DNA of 64,000 nt, from NCBI RefSeq assembly GCF_001682865.1, contig NZ_MAQX01000022.1, positions 124,001 through 188,000 of the forward strand, in the 5' to 3' direction. Both the position numbers and the translations under genes were made by a program. Origin of the DNA: Bacillus sp. FJAT-26390. Its GTDB lineage: Bacteria > Bacillota > Bacilli > Paenibacillales > Paenibacillaceae. Each line of letters opens with the position of its first letter. Position 1 is the first letter of the stretch. The notes under the pieces are model-generated. The model was given only the letters and a program-made list of their open reading frames with translations. It was not told the origin of the DNA and searched no databases. Of the stretch, positions 18,072-26,082 are shown in pieces.

Positions 18072-19784
18072 ATGGCTGAGTATTTATCGCCAGGCGTCTA
18101 TGTGGAGGAATTCGAAAGCGGCGCCAAACCGCTCGAAGGGGTTAGTACAAGCACAGCGGGCTTTATCGGTCTTGCTGCTCGCGGTCCAGTCGAAGGCTTG
18201 CCGCAGCTTATTACAAGTCCTGCTGATTTTGGACGCGTATACGGTTCCTATTTATCTGAGAATGCTTTCGGCTCATACCGTTATCTTGCTTACGCGGTTA
18301 ACCAGTTTTTCACGAATGGGGGCTCCCGCTGCTACATTACCCGGGTAGCGCCATCGGATGCAAAAACAGCCTCCAATGAAGCTCAGAAGGAAGCGGTTCT
18401 CTCTATTTCCGCTAAAAATCCAGGCGCTTGGGGCAACCAGATTCGCGTAGTAATCGCTCCTGCAAGCAAAGCAAAAACACCGATTTTTGAAGCGGGCGAA
18501 GGCAATCGTTACCGCGTGAAGAATGCTTCCGGCTTCTATGCGGGCGATGTAGTCGTCTTTACTGACGGAACAGAAAAGCAATACAACCGCGTCGTATCCG
18601 TCCATGATCAAGTGATTGAACTGGCAGAAGCGCTTAGCGGAGACGTTGTGGATACAGCGCTTGTTCCTGCTAAAGTGCTTAGCACTTCGGAGTTCACGGT
18701 CAACGTTCTTTACGGATCGGAGACGGAGGCATTCGAGAAGGCTTCGCTTAATCCTGAAGCTCCAAACTATGTAGAGAAGCTTATTGCTCGCTCAAACATC
18801 GTCAACGTACAGGTGCTTAAGGCAGAAGACAGCAACGTTGCTCCACTTGAGCAAATTGCCGGCGCCGAGACGGCTTTGTTTGAAATTTTGCTGTCGGGCG
18901 GTAGTGACGGTACGGCTGCAAGCCTATCGGCTGCTGATTTTATCGGCGAAGACTTTGGCCCTGGCAAAAGAACGGGTATTCAATCGTTTATCGATAACGA
19001 TGTTGTCAGCATTATGGCGATTCCGGGCGTAACTGACCCGAACGTACAATTGTCGCTGGTTGCGCATTGCGAAATTTTGGGCAGCCGCTTTGCCATTCTC
19101 GATCTTCCTCGCGAAGCGACGAAGGTGCAGGATGTGCTCGCTCACCGCGAGCTATTCGATTCAAGCTATTGCGCTTTGTACAATCCATGGCTGCAAGTGT
19201 TTGATCCGCTAGATAAACGCAATATCTTTGTACCGCCGTCCGGTACGATCGCTGGGGTATACTCCCGTTCGGACACGACGCGCGGCGTGCAGAAAGCGCC
19301 TGCCAACGAAACGCTTCGCGGCGTAGTTGGACTAGACGTGCAATACAACAATGGCGAGCAAGACATCCTTAACCCTGCCGGCGTTAACCTGATCCGCGCA
19401 TTTACCGGTCAAGGTATCCGCGTATGGGGCGCTCGCACTTGCTCATCCAATTCGCTTTGGAAATATATCAACGTGCGCCGTTTGTTTATTTTCATCGAAG
19501 GCTCAATCAAGAACGGCTCAAGCTGGGTCGTATTCGAACCGAACACCGAGCAGCTATGGGCTCGCGTGCAGCGGACGATCGATGCGTTCCTGACCCGCGT
19601 ATGGCGTGATGGCGCTCTGTCGGGCACTAGCCCGTCTGAAGCCTTTTATATCGAGATCGGCCGCTCGACGATGACGCAGGACGACATCGACAATGGACGA
19701 TTGATTTGCGTAATCGGCGTAGCGCCGGTGAAGCCTGCTGAATTCGTCGTGTTCCGCATTACTCAAAAAACAGGCTCGGAATAA
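18072..19784 (+). CDS. Contractile tail sheath protein
   Basis: A 570-residue member of the phage tail sheath family. The N-terminus has the signature YLSPGVYVEEFESG followed by STSTAGFIGLAARGP. The C-terminal half has the conserved core FVPPSGTIAGVYSRSDTTRG, the NLIRAFTGQGIRVWGARTCS segment and WKYINVRRL. The terminal strand (GVAPVKPAEFVVFRI) is the handshake arm that links neighbouring subunits. It is a single sheath gene; Afp and PVC have three paralogues. The GAGAGGAG site precedes ATG. Contraction of the sheath drives the inner tube into the target. Confidence 0.95.
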   Translation: MAEYLSPGVYVEEFESGAKPLEGVSTSTAGFIGLAARGPVEGLPQLITSPADFGRVYGSYLSENAFGSYRYLAYAVNQFFTNGGSRCYITRVAPSDAKTASNEAQKEAVLSISAKNPGAWGNQIRVVIAPASKAKTPIFEAGEGNRYRVKNASGFYAGDVVVFTDGTEKQYNRVVSVHDQVIELAEALSGDVVDTALVPAKVLSTSEFTVNVLYGSETEAFEKASLNPEAPNYVEKLIARSNIVNVQVLKAEDSNVAPLEQIAGAETALFEILLSGGSDGTAASLSAADFIGEDFGPGKRTGIQSFIDNDVVSIMAIPGVTDPNVQLSLVAHCEILGSRFAILDLPREATKVQDVLAHRELFDSSYCALYNPWLQVFDPLDKRNIFVPPSGTIAGVYSRSDTTRGVQKAPANETLRGVVGLDVQYNNGEQDILNPAGVNLIRAFTGQGIRVWGARTCSSNSLWKYINVRRLFIFIEGSIKNGSSWVVFEPNTEQLWARVQRTIDAFLTRVWRDGALSGTSPSEAFYIEIGRSTMTQDDIDNGRLICVIGVAPVKPAEFVVFRITQKTGSE

Positions 19785-19822
19785 TAATTAGCTTCCATAT
19801 CGAATAACGGAAGGGGATCCAC

Positions 19823-20257
19823 ATGCCAGGTGATCGTATTGATCCATATCGCAATTTTAGATTTCGTGTAGAAGTTGAAGGTCTTGAGCAAGCAGGCTTT
19901 AGCGAGGTTTCCGGTTTCGAGGCAACGTTTGATGTTGTCGAATACCGCGAGGGCAACGAAGTGATTACGCCCCGCAAGCTTCCAGGCTTAATTAAGTACG
20001 GTAACATTTCGCTTAAATGGGGCACGACCGAATCAATGGAGCTTTATGAATGGCTTCAGGAATGCGCTGAGGGCACCATTGAGCGTAAGACGATTACGAT
20101 TATCGCGCTGGATGAAGAAGGCGAAGATGTTGCGACATGGCAGGTTATCGAGGCTTGGCCGGTTAAATATACCGCGCCTACCTTCAACGGTACCGGCAAT
20201 GAAGTAGCGCTTGAGCTGATCGAATTCGCGCATGAAGGCTTGACGCGTACGGCGTAG
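19823..20257 (+). CDS. Inner tube protein 1 (T4 gp19-like / Hcp fold)
   Basis: A 144-residue phage tail tube protein of the gp19/Afp1 family. The pattern FRFRVEVEGLEQAGFSEVSGFEATFDVVEYREG is followed by LKWGTTESMELYEWLQ and a C-terminal EVALELIEFAHEGLTR. Subunits form hexameric rings stacked inside the sheath. It is paralogous to the product of the gene at 20976, so the tube contains at least two related subunits. AAGGGG precedes ATG; 38 bases separate it from the sheath gene. Confidence 0.93.
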   Translation: MPGDRIDPYRNFRFRVEVEGLEQAGFSEVSGFEATFDVVEYREGNEVITPRKLPGLIKYGNISLKWGTTESMELYEWLQECAEGTIERKTITIIALDEEGEDVATWQVIEAWPVKYTAPTFNGTGNEVALELIEFAHEGLTRTA

Positions 20258-20382
20258 GCACGAGTAACTAGAGCTGGTTTATGGCGAACAAGGGATGGCA
20301 GCGGGCGGATAGCCGCACGCTCCTCTCTTGTTTTCCGCTTTTTAAAATGAAAGATAAATCTGTGCATTGGAGTGATAGCTCG

Positions 20383-20763
20383 ATGGCGTTTCAAACGGAA
20401 TACGAATTTGAATTACCGCGCGGCTACGTCGACGATCAAGGCAATCTGCATCGCCGCGGCGTGATGAGGCTCGCAACCGCAGCTGATGAAATTTTGCCGA
20501 TGAAGGACCCGCGCGTGCAGTCTAATCCAAGCTATTTGACCGTGATTTTGATGGCAAGGGTCGTTACAAGGCTTGGGGATGTTCGGCATATCGACACGAA
20601 GCTAATCGAGAAGCTGTTCACGGCTGACCTCGCTTACCTGCAAAATTTATATCGTCAAATCAATGACTTGGAAGCGCCTAAAGTGCTGACCGCATGTCCA
20701 AAATGCGACCATGAGTTCGAGGTGGCCGTCGATTTTTTGTCCTTAACGGAAGCTCTCTCTTAG
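20383..20763 (+). CDS. eCIS tail-assembly protein, upstream frame of a predicted -1 frameshift pair
   Basis: A 126-residue protein reading MAFQTEYEFELPRGYVDD, then GVMRLATAADEILPM and a C-terminal CPKCDHEFEVAVDF segment with a two-cysteine knuckle. This family follows the tube gene in many eCIS clusters and occupies the place of phage tail-assembly chaperones. The frame is open from 20281, but GGAG at 20369-20372 and family similarity favour the start at 20383. Just before its TAG stop (20761) lies T TTT TTG (20733-20739), with GAGGTGG at 20719-20725. A -1 slip there would fuse 119 residues of this protein to the DUF6760-like frame, giving about 194 residues. Confidence 0.82.
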   Translation: MAFQTEYEFELPRGYVDDQGNLHRRGVMRLATAADEILPMKDPRVQSNPSYLTVILMARVVTRLGDVRHIDTKLIEKLFTADLAYLQNLYRQINDLEAPKVLTACPKCDHEFEVAVDFLSLTEALS

Positions 20764-20966
20764 GTTATCCGGTTGACCGGCTGTACGAGGAGGTAGGCTT
20801 CGTCGCATATTATTTTCATTGGTCGCATGATGACATCATGAACATGGAGCATGCCGAGCGCCGCCGTTGGTGCGATGAAATTTCCAAAATCAATCGCAAA
20901 ATGAACGACGAAACAGATAGCGGCAGCGGCAAGAAAAACATTTTTGACGTTTTTGGGAAGAGGTGA
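20715..20966 (+). CDS. DUF6760-like tail-assembly ORF without start codon, predicted -1 frameshift extension
   Basis: In the -1 frame relative to the preceding gene, an ORF opens after TGA at 20712 and runs to TGA at 20964. Its conserved part reads LGYPVDRLYEEVGFVAYYFH, then WSHDDIMNMEHAERRRWCDEI, which matches DUF6760-type small eCIS proteins. Between 20715 and that motif there is no ATG, GTG or TTG and no CTG or ATT. The first ATG lies about 27 residues into the conserved domain. Translation is therefore most simply explained by -1 frameshifting at TTTTTTG (20733-20739), as for lambda gpG-T. A small hairpin CCGG-TTGA-CCGG lies at 20769-20780. Confidence 0.75.
   Translation, partial: VRGGRRFFVLNGSSLLGYPVDRLYEEVGFVAYYFHWSHDDIMNMEHAERRRWCDEISKINRKMNDETDSGSGKKNIFDVFGKR
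20733..20739 (+). promoter_or_regulatory. Slippery heptamer T TTT TTG for -1 frameshifting
   Basis: The zero-frame codons are TTT (20734-20736) and TTG (20737-20739), preceded by T. Both tRNAs can re-pair in the -1 frame (TTT TTT). A Shine-Dalgarno-like GAGGTGG (20719-20725) ends seven bases before the heptamer, comparable with the stimulatory element of dnaX. Confidence 0.75.
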
Positions 20967-20975
20967 CATGGCACG

Positions 20976-21437
20976 GTGGCAGTCATGAAGGGGCAAGAGC
21001 AAGGTCGTTTTCACGATGTAGCGACAACGTTTAAGTTCTGGGTGGAGCTAGACGACATCTTTGTTGCAGGCTTCTCGGAAGTGTCGGGCCTTGAGGCGGA
21101 GACGGAGATCGAGGAATACCGGGAAGGCGGCGTAAATGGTTACGTACATAAGCTGCCCAAAGGCGTACGTTTTCCGAATTTGGTGCTGCGCAAGGGAATG
21201 ACGAAATCGCCAGCGCTTTGGAGCTGGTACGAAAGCACGATCGACGGAACCATTGAACGCAAGACGGGCGCGATTGTACTGCAATCCGCGGACGGTACCG
21301 AGTTTGGGCGGTGGAGCTTTTTTGACGCTTATCCGGTCAAGTGGACGGGACCCCATCTTAATGCAAGTACGAGTGATATAGCAGTTGAAACGATTGAAAT
21401 TATCCACAGCGGTTTATATGGCGATTTTCAAGCCTGA
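20976..21437 (+). CDS. Inner tube protein 2 (gp19-like, Afp5 type)
   Basis: A 153-residue second tail tube protein. It shows FKFWVELDDIFVAGFSEVSG, the EIEEYREGG motif, LVLRKGMTKSPALWSWYEST and SFFDAYPVKWTGPHLNAS, closely parallel to the first tube protein. In Afp and PVC particles the Afp5-like subunit forms the tube-initiating ring next to the spike complex. The start is GTG 20976, nine bases after GAGGTGA, which overlaps the end of the previous frame; an internal ATG at 20985 is possible. Confidence 0.92.
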   Translation: MAVMKGQEQGRFHDVATTFKFWVELDDIFVAGFSEVSGLEAETEIEEYREGGVNGYVHKLPKGVRFPNLVLRKGMTKSPALWSWYESTIDGTIERKTGAIVLQSADGTEFGRWSFFDAYPVKWTGPHLNASTSDIAVETIEIIHSGLYGDFQA

Positions 21438-21496
21438 GTAGATGAGCGATGTAGTTTAAATAGCATTTTTGAGCAGGAATGGGAGGATGCATCCGT

Positions 21497-24400
21497 ATGA
21501 AACGTATTTTGGACCGAACGAGCAAAGCAGCAGCAAAGCCATCAACGTCGGTTCAGCCGTTTGCCGGAGGCATCTTAAATAAATATAAAACGGGAGCTGG
21601 GCGGAATAACTTCGGTCGATTAGCGATGTCTCATGTGATGCGGAGCCAGCCGAATGTCATCCAGCAAACGCTGCAAGTTCAAGTGGTGGCGCCTAAGGCG
21701 GACGCTTCAAAGGTGAATAACAGCAAGAAGGCAGTGCCGAGCCCCGAGCGCAAAATAGAACGAATAATCGAGCGCGAGAGAGTAACGGTAGAACGAGAAA
21801 CGATCGTATTTAGAGATATCACGCATGTGGTTAAAGAACAGCGAACGGTAAGGGAAATAGCCATTATGCAGCCTGCGGGCGAGCAGGGCAACCAAGAAAC
21901 TGTGCAACAAAGGCTATTAGAGCAGAGAAGAGAAACGGCTGCCGTTAAGGAAATTTCAAAGCGTACCCGATCCGAGAGAACGATACCGCAGTCATCGCTG
22001 GCGCCTATTCAAGCATTGAAGGCAGAGCAGCAGGCGGATTCCTATAAATGGTTGCTAGCAAAAGCAAAGCTTCATCCTAATATCGTAATTCAATCTGTTA
22101 GCAAGCTGGACATGTTAATTAAACCGCTTGCGAAGGAGCGCGCGCATCTCACCTCTATTGAGAAGGGCCGCGCAAATCGTTACTCGGCGTTGCAGCTCAC
22201 GAATGCTCGAAGAGGAGATAAGGTGCAGGAGCAGCAAACCGAGCAGGACGGGAAGGTTAGCAGGGCATTAGCGAAGATGAAGGAGCAAGCTGATGCTGCA
22301 TGGCAGGAGGAAGCTGGGAAGCGGACGGCTGCTATGGGCAAGGAGCAGCGGGAGACGGCGAAGCGATCCGATGCTGTGAGAGTGGAGCAGGAGGAAGCTG
22401 GGAAGCGGACGGCTGCCCTGGGCAAGGAGCAGCGGGAGGCGGCGAAGCGATCCGATGCTGTGAGAGTGGAGCAGGAGGAAGCTGAGAAGCGGACGGCTGC
22501 CCTGAGCAAGGAGCAGCGGGAGACGGCGAAGCGATCCGATGCTTTGGCACGAACGTTGCGCGATCATGAGGAACCGAAGGATGAAGGAGTATCTTCGTCA
22601 TCTGCGTATTCGGCGCAAGGCGCAAACGGTAATAAGCCGCGACGGCTAGAGCATCGCGCGGAAGGAAAACATTCAGCCGAGCAGGCGGAATCATCGGCGT
22701 TAGCAGATATAAAGGTAAATGATGCTGCTATTCAAGCGATCACATCCGGATTAAAGAAAAAAACGGTCAATCTATGGAATGAGCAGCGCCAGCTTGGTTT
22801 GAAGGTAACAGCTACTTCTACATTCGATTACAACCGGAATCGGCTGCTTACGCTAAAGCTGCAGCGCGAGCCGCAACAAATAGCATGGCATAAAGAACCA
22901 AGCGATGGAAAAAGCCGTTTTGCAATTAACGCAAAGCGCCTTATCCACCGATCGCACCATAAGCAAGCGGATCAAACGCAGCATGAGGCGGACAACAGCG
23001 CTGCCGCAAACCCAATAACTAGCAGCATGGCTAAGCCAGTAGTCCCGCCAAATCGCAAGTTGGCGGCTGATAACGGAACTAAGCCAATACATAACGATGG
23101 CCGCAAGCAGTTTAAAGAGATAAGCGCTAAAGAAGCTCCGACTGCAAAAGGTTTGATTCAGCCGCCCCATCAAGCCGGCTCGTTGAAGCGCAGCGTCGCA
23201 GTGAATATATCACCGACGGCACAATTGAAAGTTGCTGCAATCAGAGAGCGGATGATTTCACCTAGGCTGTTGCAAATGGTGCTGCGGCGATATGATCAGA
23301 AGCGGTCTAATCCTACACAATCCAGCCGGAAACAATCCGGTCAGAACACGGGTGAAGGATTAAACAGAGTCGGCAAAAATGCAGCGGAAGGCGCATTCGA
23401 GCGCGAATGGCAAGCGGGCCAACCTTTTACTGATGATCGAAAAGGTGACCAAGCTTCTTTTCCTTCATCGCGCAGCGGCAGGGCGATTGTACATAGACAG
23501 ACTAAAGCTTCTCCTATATTGGGAGCAAGCCCAAATGATAACGAGATTAAACCGTTAGCGGCACATGCTAACGAAGCAAGCGGAGTAAACGAGTTGAAAA
23601 AGCCCACTTCCGCTAAGACTAGCGGGCCAGTATCGTCATTGCCAGCAGAGATGCAATTGCTTGTAACTCGCGGGCAGCTAGTCGCAAGAGCAACGAGCAA
23701 TCAAGCAAAGGGAGTGCGCGCCAATGCGGATCTATCGCACACGCATGGCGGAGCACGAGCAAATAGCGGCGCAGCGGCTTCGGAGCGTGCTGCGCAAACG
23801 CCAAAAGCGCAAGCCGAAAAATCCTTGCATGCAGCACATCAAGCAGCAAGCCGGACTAATCGATATTTTGCCGGAGAGTTTCCTGCAAGTGGTTTGGTCG
23901 GAGCGAATCGGCAGGAGGCTGGCTTCGTACAGCGGGCAGCTGTTAGAACGAATCAGCCGGAGTCTGGATCAGCAACTCAAGCTGCGTTTAAATCGGAACA
24001 GCCGGAGACAGGGTTAACAAAGCGATTAACGGTGAGAGCGGTTCAAGCGAATGCAGGCTCAGCACGGCGCGCGACAGTTGTGTCAAGCAAGACAGATCCA
24101 AGCTTCGTGCAGCGAGCAACAGTTAGAATGAGCCAAGCGGACACGGGCTCGGAACAACGCTTAGTGGATAGAGTGAGACAGTCAGCGAAGGGTTTATTAC
24201 AACGCTCGACGGTTAACGTGAATCAGTCAACGAATGGCCTAACACAACGCTCGGCGGATAAAGCGAACCAGACAGCGAAGGGTTTAACGCAACGCTCGGC
24301 GGATAGAGCGAACCAGACAGCGAAGGGTTTAACGCAACGAACGACGGATAAAGCGAACCAGACAGCGAAGGGTTTAACGCAACGCTCGGCGGATAGAGCG

Positions 24401-25429
24401 AATCAGACGGCGGATGGTTTAACGATACGCTCGACTGATAGAGCGAATCAGACAGTGGAGGGCTTAACCCCACGCAAAGCAGATAGAGTGAGTCAGCCAA
24501 CGATGGGCTTAACACAACTTGCGACGGTGAGAACGAATCAGTTAGCGAAGGACAAAGCGCAGCAAGCTACAGCTAGAGCAAATCAACTTGGGCTAGGCTC
24601 GGCACAGCAAGCAGCGAACAGAACGAATCAGACGGTAAGAGGGAATGCGGTACGAACGGCGAATCATTTTGCTCAGCTCGACGTCTCCTTAACCCAGCGA
24701 GTGATGAGGGGAACCACGCACACAGCAGCAAGCACGGCAGAGCCATCCGCGAGTAGGCAAGCAAGCGGAGCAGCTTCTGCCATGTCCGGCTCCTCAGCAC
24801 CAGTCAGCCATCCTTCGGCGGCGCAAAGCCGGGTCATTCAACGCAGCATTAGCGGTAGGATCAGCCCAGCATTAACTGCGGCTAGAGCGGTGAGCAGCAG
24901 CCAGCGTCAGCATGCTGCTGCTCCCTTCCAAGGGAAAGTCTCAGCGGCTGGAACACAATTGCTGCAAACCGTGCAGCGGCATGCAGGCCGAACCGGTATT
25001 GCCAGCAACGCAAATATAGGTTATGAAGCGCCGGCTAACTTAACGACGGTTGTGCAAGCCCGCAACGAGCGATTTAATCAGGCGCAAGCAACAAGCACAG
25101 GCAATGAGCAAGCTAGGCTCAGCTATGCGGTGACCGCGGGCAATCAAAGAGCAGCGGATTCACTGATCGCAAGCGTCCAGGGGACAAGCCCGTCGCCACT
25201 TGCTGAACGTGGCTCGATGCCGACGCTTGCGCACCACAAGCCGAAGCAAGCGGCGGTACAGGAGCCGCCGCGTCAGGTGAAGGTAGACGCGCCGCGCGAG
25301 CTGGACCCTGAGAAGCTGCAAAAAATGATTATGAAAATGCCGCAGCTTCGTCCCGAAGCGATTGCGGATCAAGTATATAAGGCACTGGAGAGAAAGATGA
25401 AGCTGGAGCAGCGCAGACGCGGCTTCTAG
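21497..25429 (+). CDS. Giant low-complexity repeat protein of the eCIS cluster (possible tape measure)
   Basis: A 1310-residue basic protein rich in Ala, Gln, Arg, Thr and Ser, with no membrane segment and no domain I recognise. It has three parts. The N-terminus (MKRILDRTSKAAAKP, then an Arg/Glu-rich region) includes three 28-residue repeats (EEAGKRTAALGKEQREAAKR type). A long disordered middle carries at least seven near-identical 15-residue repeats (NQTAKGLTQRSADRA) and more degenerate ones around them. An ordered-looking C-terminus contains DPEKLQKMIMKMPQLRPEAI and ALERKMKLEQRRRGF. Start 21497 follows GGGAGG. It sits between the tube and LysM genes, and the cluster has no other tape-measure candidate. 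A length-determining or cargo role is inference. Confidence 0.7.
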   Translation: MKRILDRTSKAAAKPSTSVQPFAGGILNKYKTGAGRNNFGRLAMSHVMRSQPNVIQQTLQVQVVAPKADASKVNNSKKAVPSPERKIERIIERERVTVERETIVFRDITHVVKEQRTVREIAIMQPAGEQGNQETVQQRLLEQRRETAAVKEISKRTRSERTIPQSSLAPIQALKAEQQADSYKWLLAKAKLHPNIVIQSVSKLDMLIKPLAKERAHLTSIEKGRANRYSALQLTNARRGDKVQEQQTEQDGKVSRALAKMKEQADAAWQEEAGKRTAAMGKEQRETAKRSDAVRVEQEEAGKRTAALGKEQREAAKRSDAVRVEQEEAEKRTAALSKEQRETAKRSDALARTLRDHEEPKDEGVSSSSAYSAQGANGNKPRRLEHRAEGKHSAEQAESSALADIKVNDAAIQAITSGLKKKTVNLWNEQRQLGLKVTATSTFDYNRNRLLTLKLQREPQQIAWHKEPSDGKSRFAINAKRLIHRSHHKQADQTQHEADNSAAANPITSSMAKPVVPPNRKLAADNGTKPIHNDGRKQFKEISAKEAPTAKGLIQPPHQAGSLKRSVAVNISPTAQLKVAAIRERMISPRLLQMVLRRYDQKRSNPTQSSRKQSGQNTGEGLNRVGKNAAEGAFEREWQAGQPFTDDRKGDQASFPSSRSGRAIVHRQTKASPILGASPNDNEIKPLAAHANEASGVNELKKPTSAKTSGPVSSLPAEMQLLVTRGQLVARATSNQAKGVRANADLSHTHGGARANSGAAASERAAQTPKAQAEKSLHAAHQAASRTNRYFAGEFPASGLVGANRQEAGFVQRAAVRTNQPESGSATQAAFKSEQPETGLTKRLTVRAVQANAGSARRATVVSSKTDPSFVQRATVRMSQADTGSEQRLVDRVRQSAKGLLQRSTVNVNQSTNGLTQRSADKANQTAKGLTQRSADRANQTAKGLTQRTTDKANQTAKGLTQRSADRANQTADGLTIRSTDRANQTVEGLTPRKADRVSQPTMGLTQLATVRTNQLAKDKAQQATARANQLGLGSAQQAANRTNQTVRGNAVRTANHFAQLDVSLTQRVMRGTTHTAASTAEPSASRQASGAASAMSGSSAPVSHPSAAQSRVIQRSISGRISPALTAARAVSSSQRQHAAAPFQGKVSAAGTQLLQTVQRHAGRTGIASNANIGYEAPANLTTVVQARNERFNQAQATSTGNEQARLSYAVTAGNQRAADSLIASVQGTSPSPLAERGSMPTLAHHKPKQAAVQEPPRQVKVDAPRELDPEKLQKMIMKMPQLRPEAIADQVYKALERKMKLEQRRRGF
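22307..22552 (+). repeat. 84-bp in-frame tandem repeats
   Basis: Copies start at 22307, 22391 and 22475, the third incomplete. The unit begins GAGGAAGCTGGGAAGCGGAC and encodes 28 residues. Near identity at DNA level indicates recent expansion within the giant eCIS gene. Confidence 0.92.
23903..24670 (+). repeat. 45-bp in-frame tandem repeats
   Basis: Well-conserved units start at 24221, 24266, 24311, 24356, 24401, 24446 and 24491. The consensus begins AACCAGACAGCGAAGGGTTT and encodes 15 residues. More diverged units flank them on both sides, giving roughly 15 or more copies in total. Confidence 0.88.
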
Positions 25430-25455
25430 AATGACCGGATAGGAGGGAACGGCGA

Positions 25456-26082
25456 ATGGCATTAAGCAAAGCGCAATTTTGGATTTTTCGTGCCAAAGAG
25501 ACCGAGAAGGTAGACGTACTCTTTAATCCGACGGAGTATGAGATGGATTCCGGCAATCAGTACGCGGAGAAGGAGATCGCGGGTTTGCAAACCCCGCTTT
25601 CGCAATTCACGAGCGGCGACCGGACGACTTTGACGCTTAATTTATTTTTTGATACCTACGAAGCGGGGATAGACGTTCGTACGCATACCTCCAAAATCGT
25701 AGGCATTCTCGACGTCGATTCGGACTTGCATACGCCGCCAACCTGCAAGTTCATTTGGGGCTCGCTTGATTTTAAAGGCGTCATTACGAGCATCTCGCAA
25801 AGATATACGATGTTTTTGGAAACTGGCGTACCTGTTAGGGCATCTTTAACGGTCGTCATGCTGAGCTCGCAAACGATGAAGGAGCAATATCAAGCGATTC
25901 CGCGGCAATCCGCCGATCGCACGAAGCAGAAGACCGTTAAGCAGGGCGACCAGCTCTGGTCGATTGCGGCCGAGGAATATGAGGATCCGGGCGCATGGCG
26001 GCATATCGCGGAAGCGAACGGCATCGATAATCCGCGTATGCTGCTGTCAGGCAGAAATCTGACGATTCCGAGATTGGAGTGA
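25456..26082 (+). CDS. LysM-domain tube-baseplate protein (Afp7/gp53-like)
   Basis: A 208-residue protein. The N-terminal 140 residues follow the eCIS pattern FNPTEYEMDSGNQYAEKEI, LTLNLFFDTYEAG and the FKGVITSISQRYTMFLETGVPVRA motif. Residues about 155-208 are a LysM domain (VKQGDQLWSIAAEEYEDPGAWRHIAEANGI). In Afp7/Pvc7 and T4 gp53 this combination binds the tube-hub junction of the baseplate. GGAGGGAACGGCG precedes ATG. The stop overlaps the GTG start of the hub gene. Confidence 0.92.
   Translation: MALSKAQFWIFRAKETEKVDVLFNPTEYEMDSGNQYAEKEIAGLQTPLSQFTSGDRTTLTLNLFFDTYEAGIDVRTHTSKIVGILDVDSDLHTPPTCKFIWGSLDFKGVITSISQRYTMFLETGVPVRASLTVVMLSSQTMKEQYQAIPRQSADRTKQKTVKQGDQLWSIAAEEYEDPGAWRHIAEANGIDNPRMLLSGRNLTIPRLE

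Noticed and set aside
20968..20988. An ATG at 20968 as start of the second tube protein
   Set aside because: That frame ends after six codons; the GTG at 20976 is in frame with the tube protein and has a well-spaced GAGGTGA.
23724..24017. A 97-codon ATG frame inside the giant eCIS gene that reads like a plausible basic protein
   Set aside because: It lies wholly inside the 1310-residue frame in another phase, has no ribosome binding site, and the main frame continues with clear 15-residue repeats through the same DNA.
24221..24535. Regular 45-bp repeats considered as a CRISPR array
   Set aside because: The units are contiguous without spacers, are in frame, and encode a 15-residue protein repeat.
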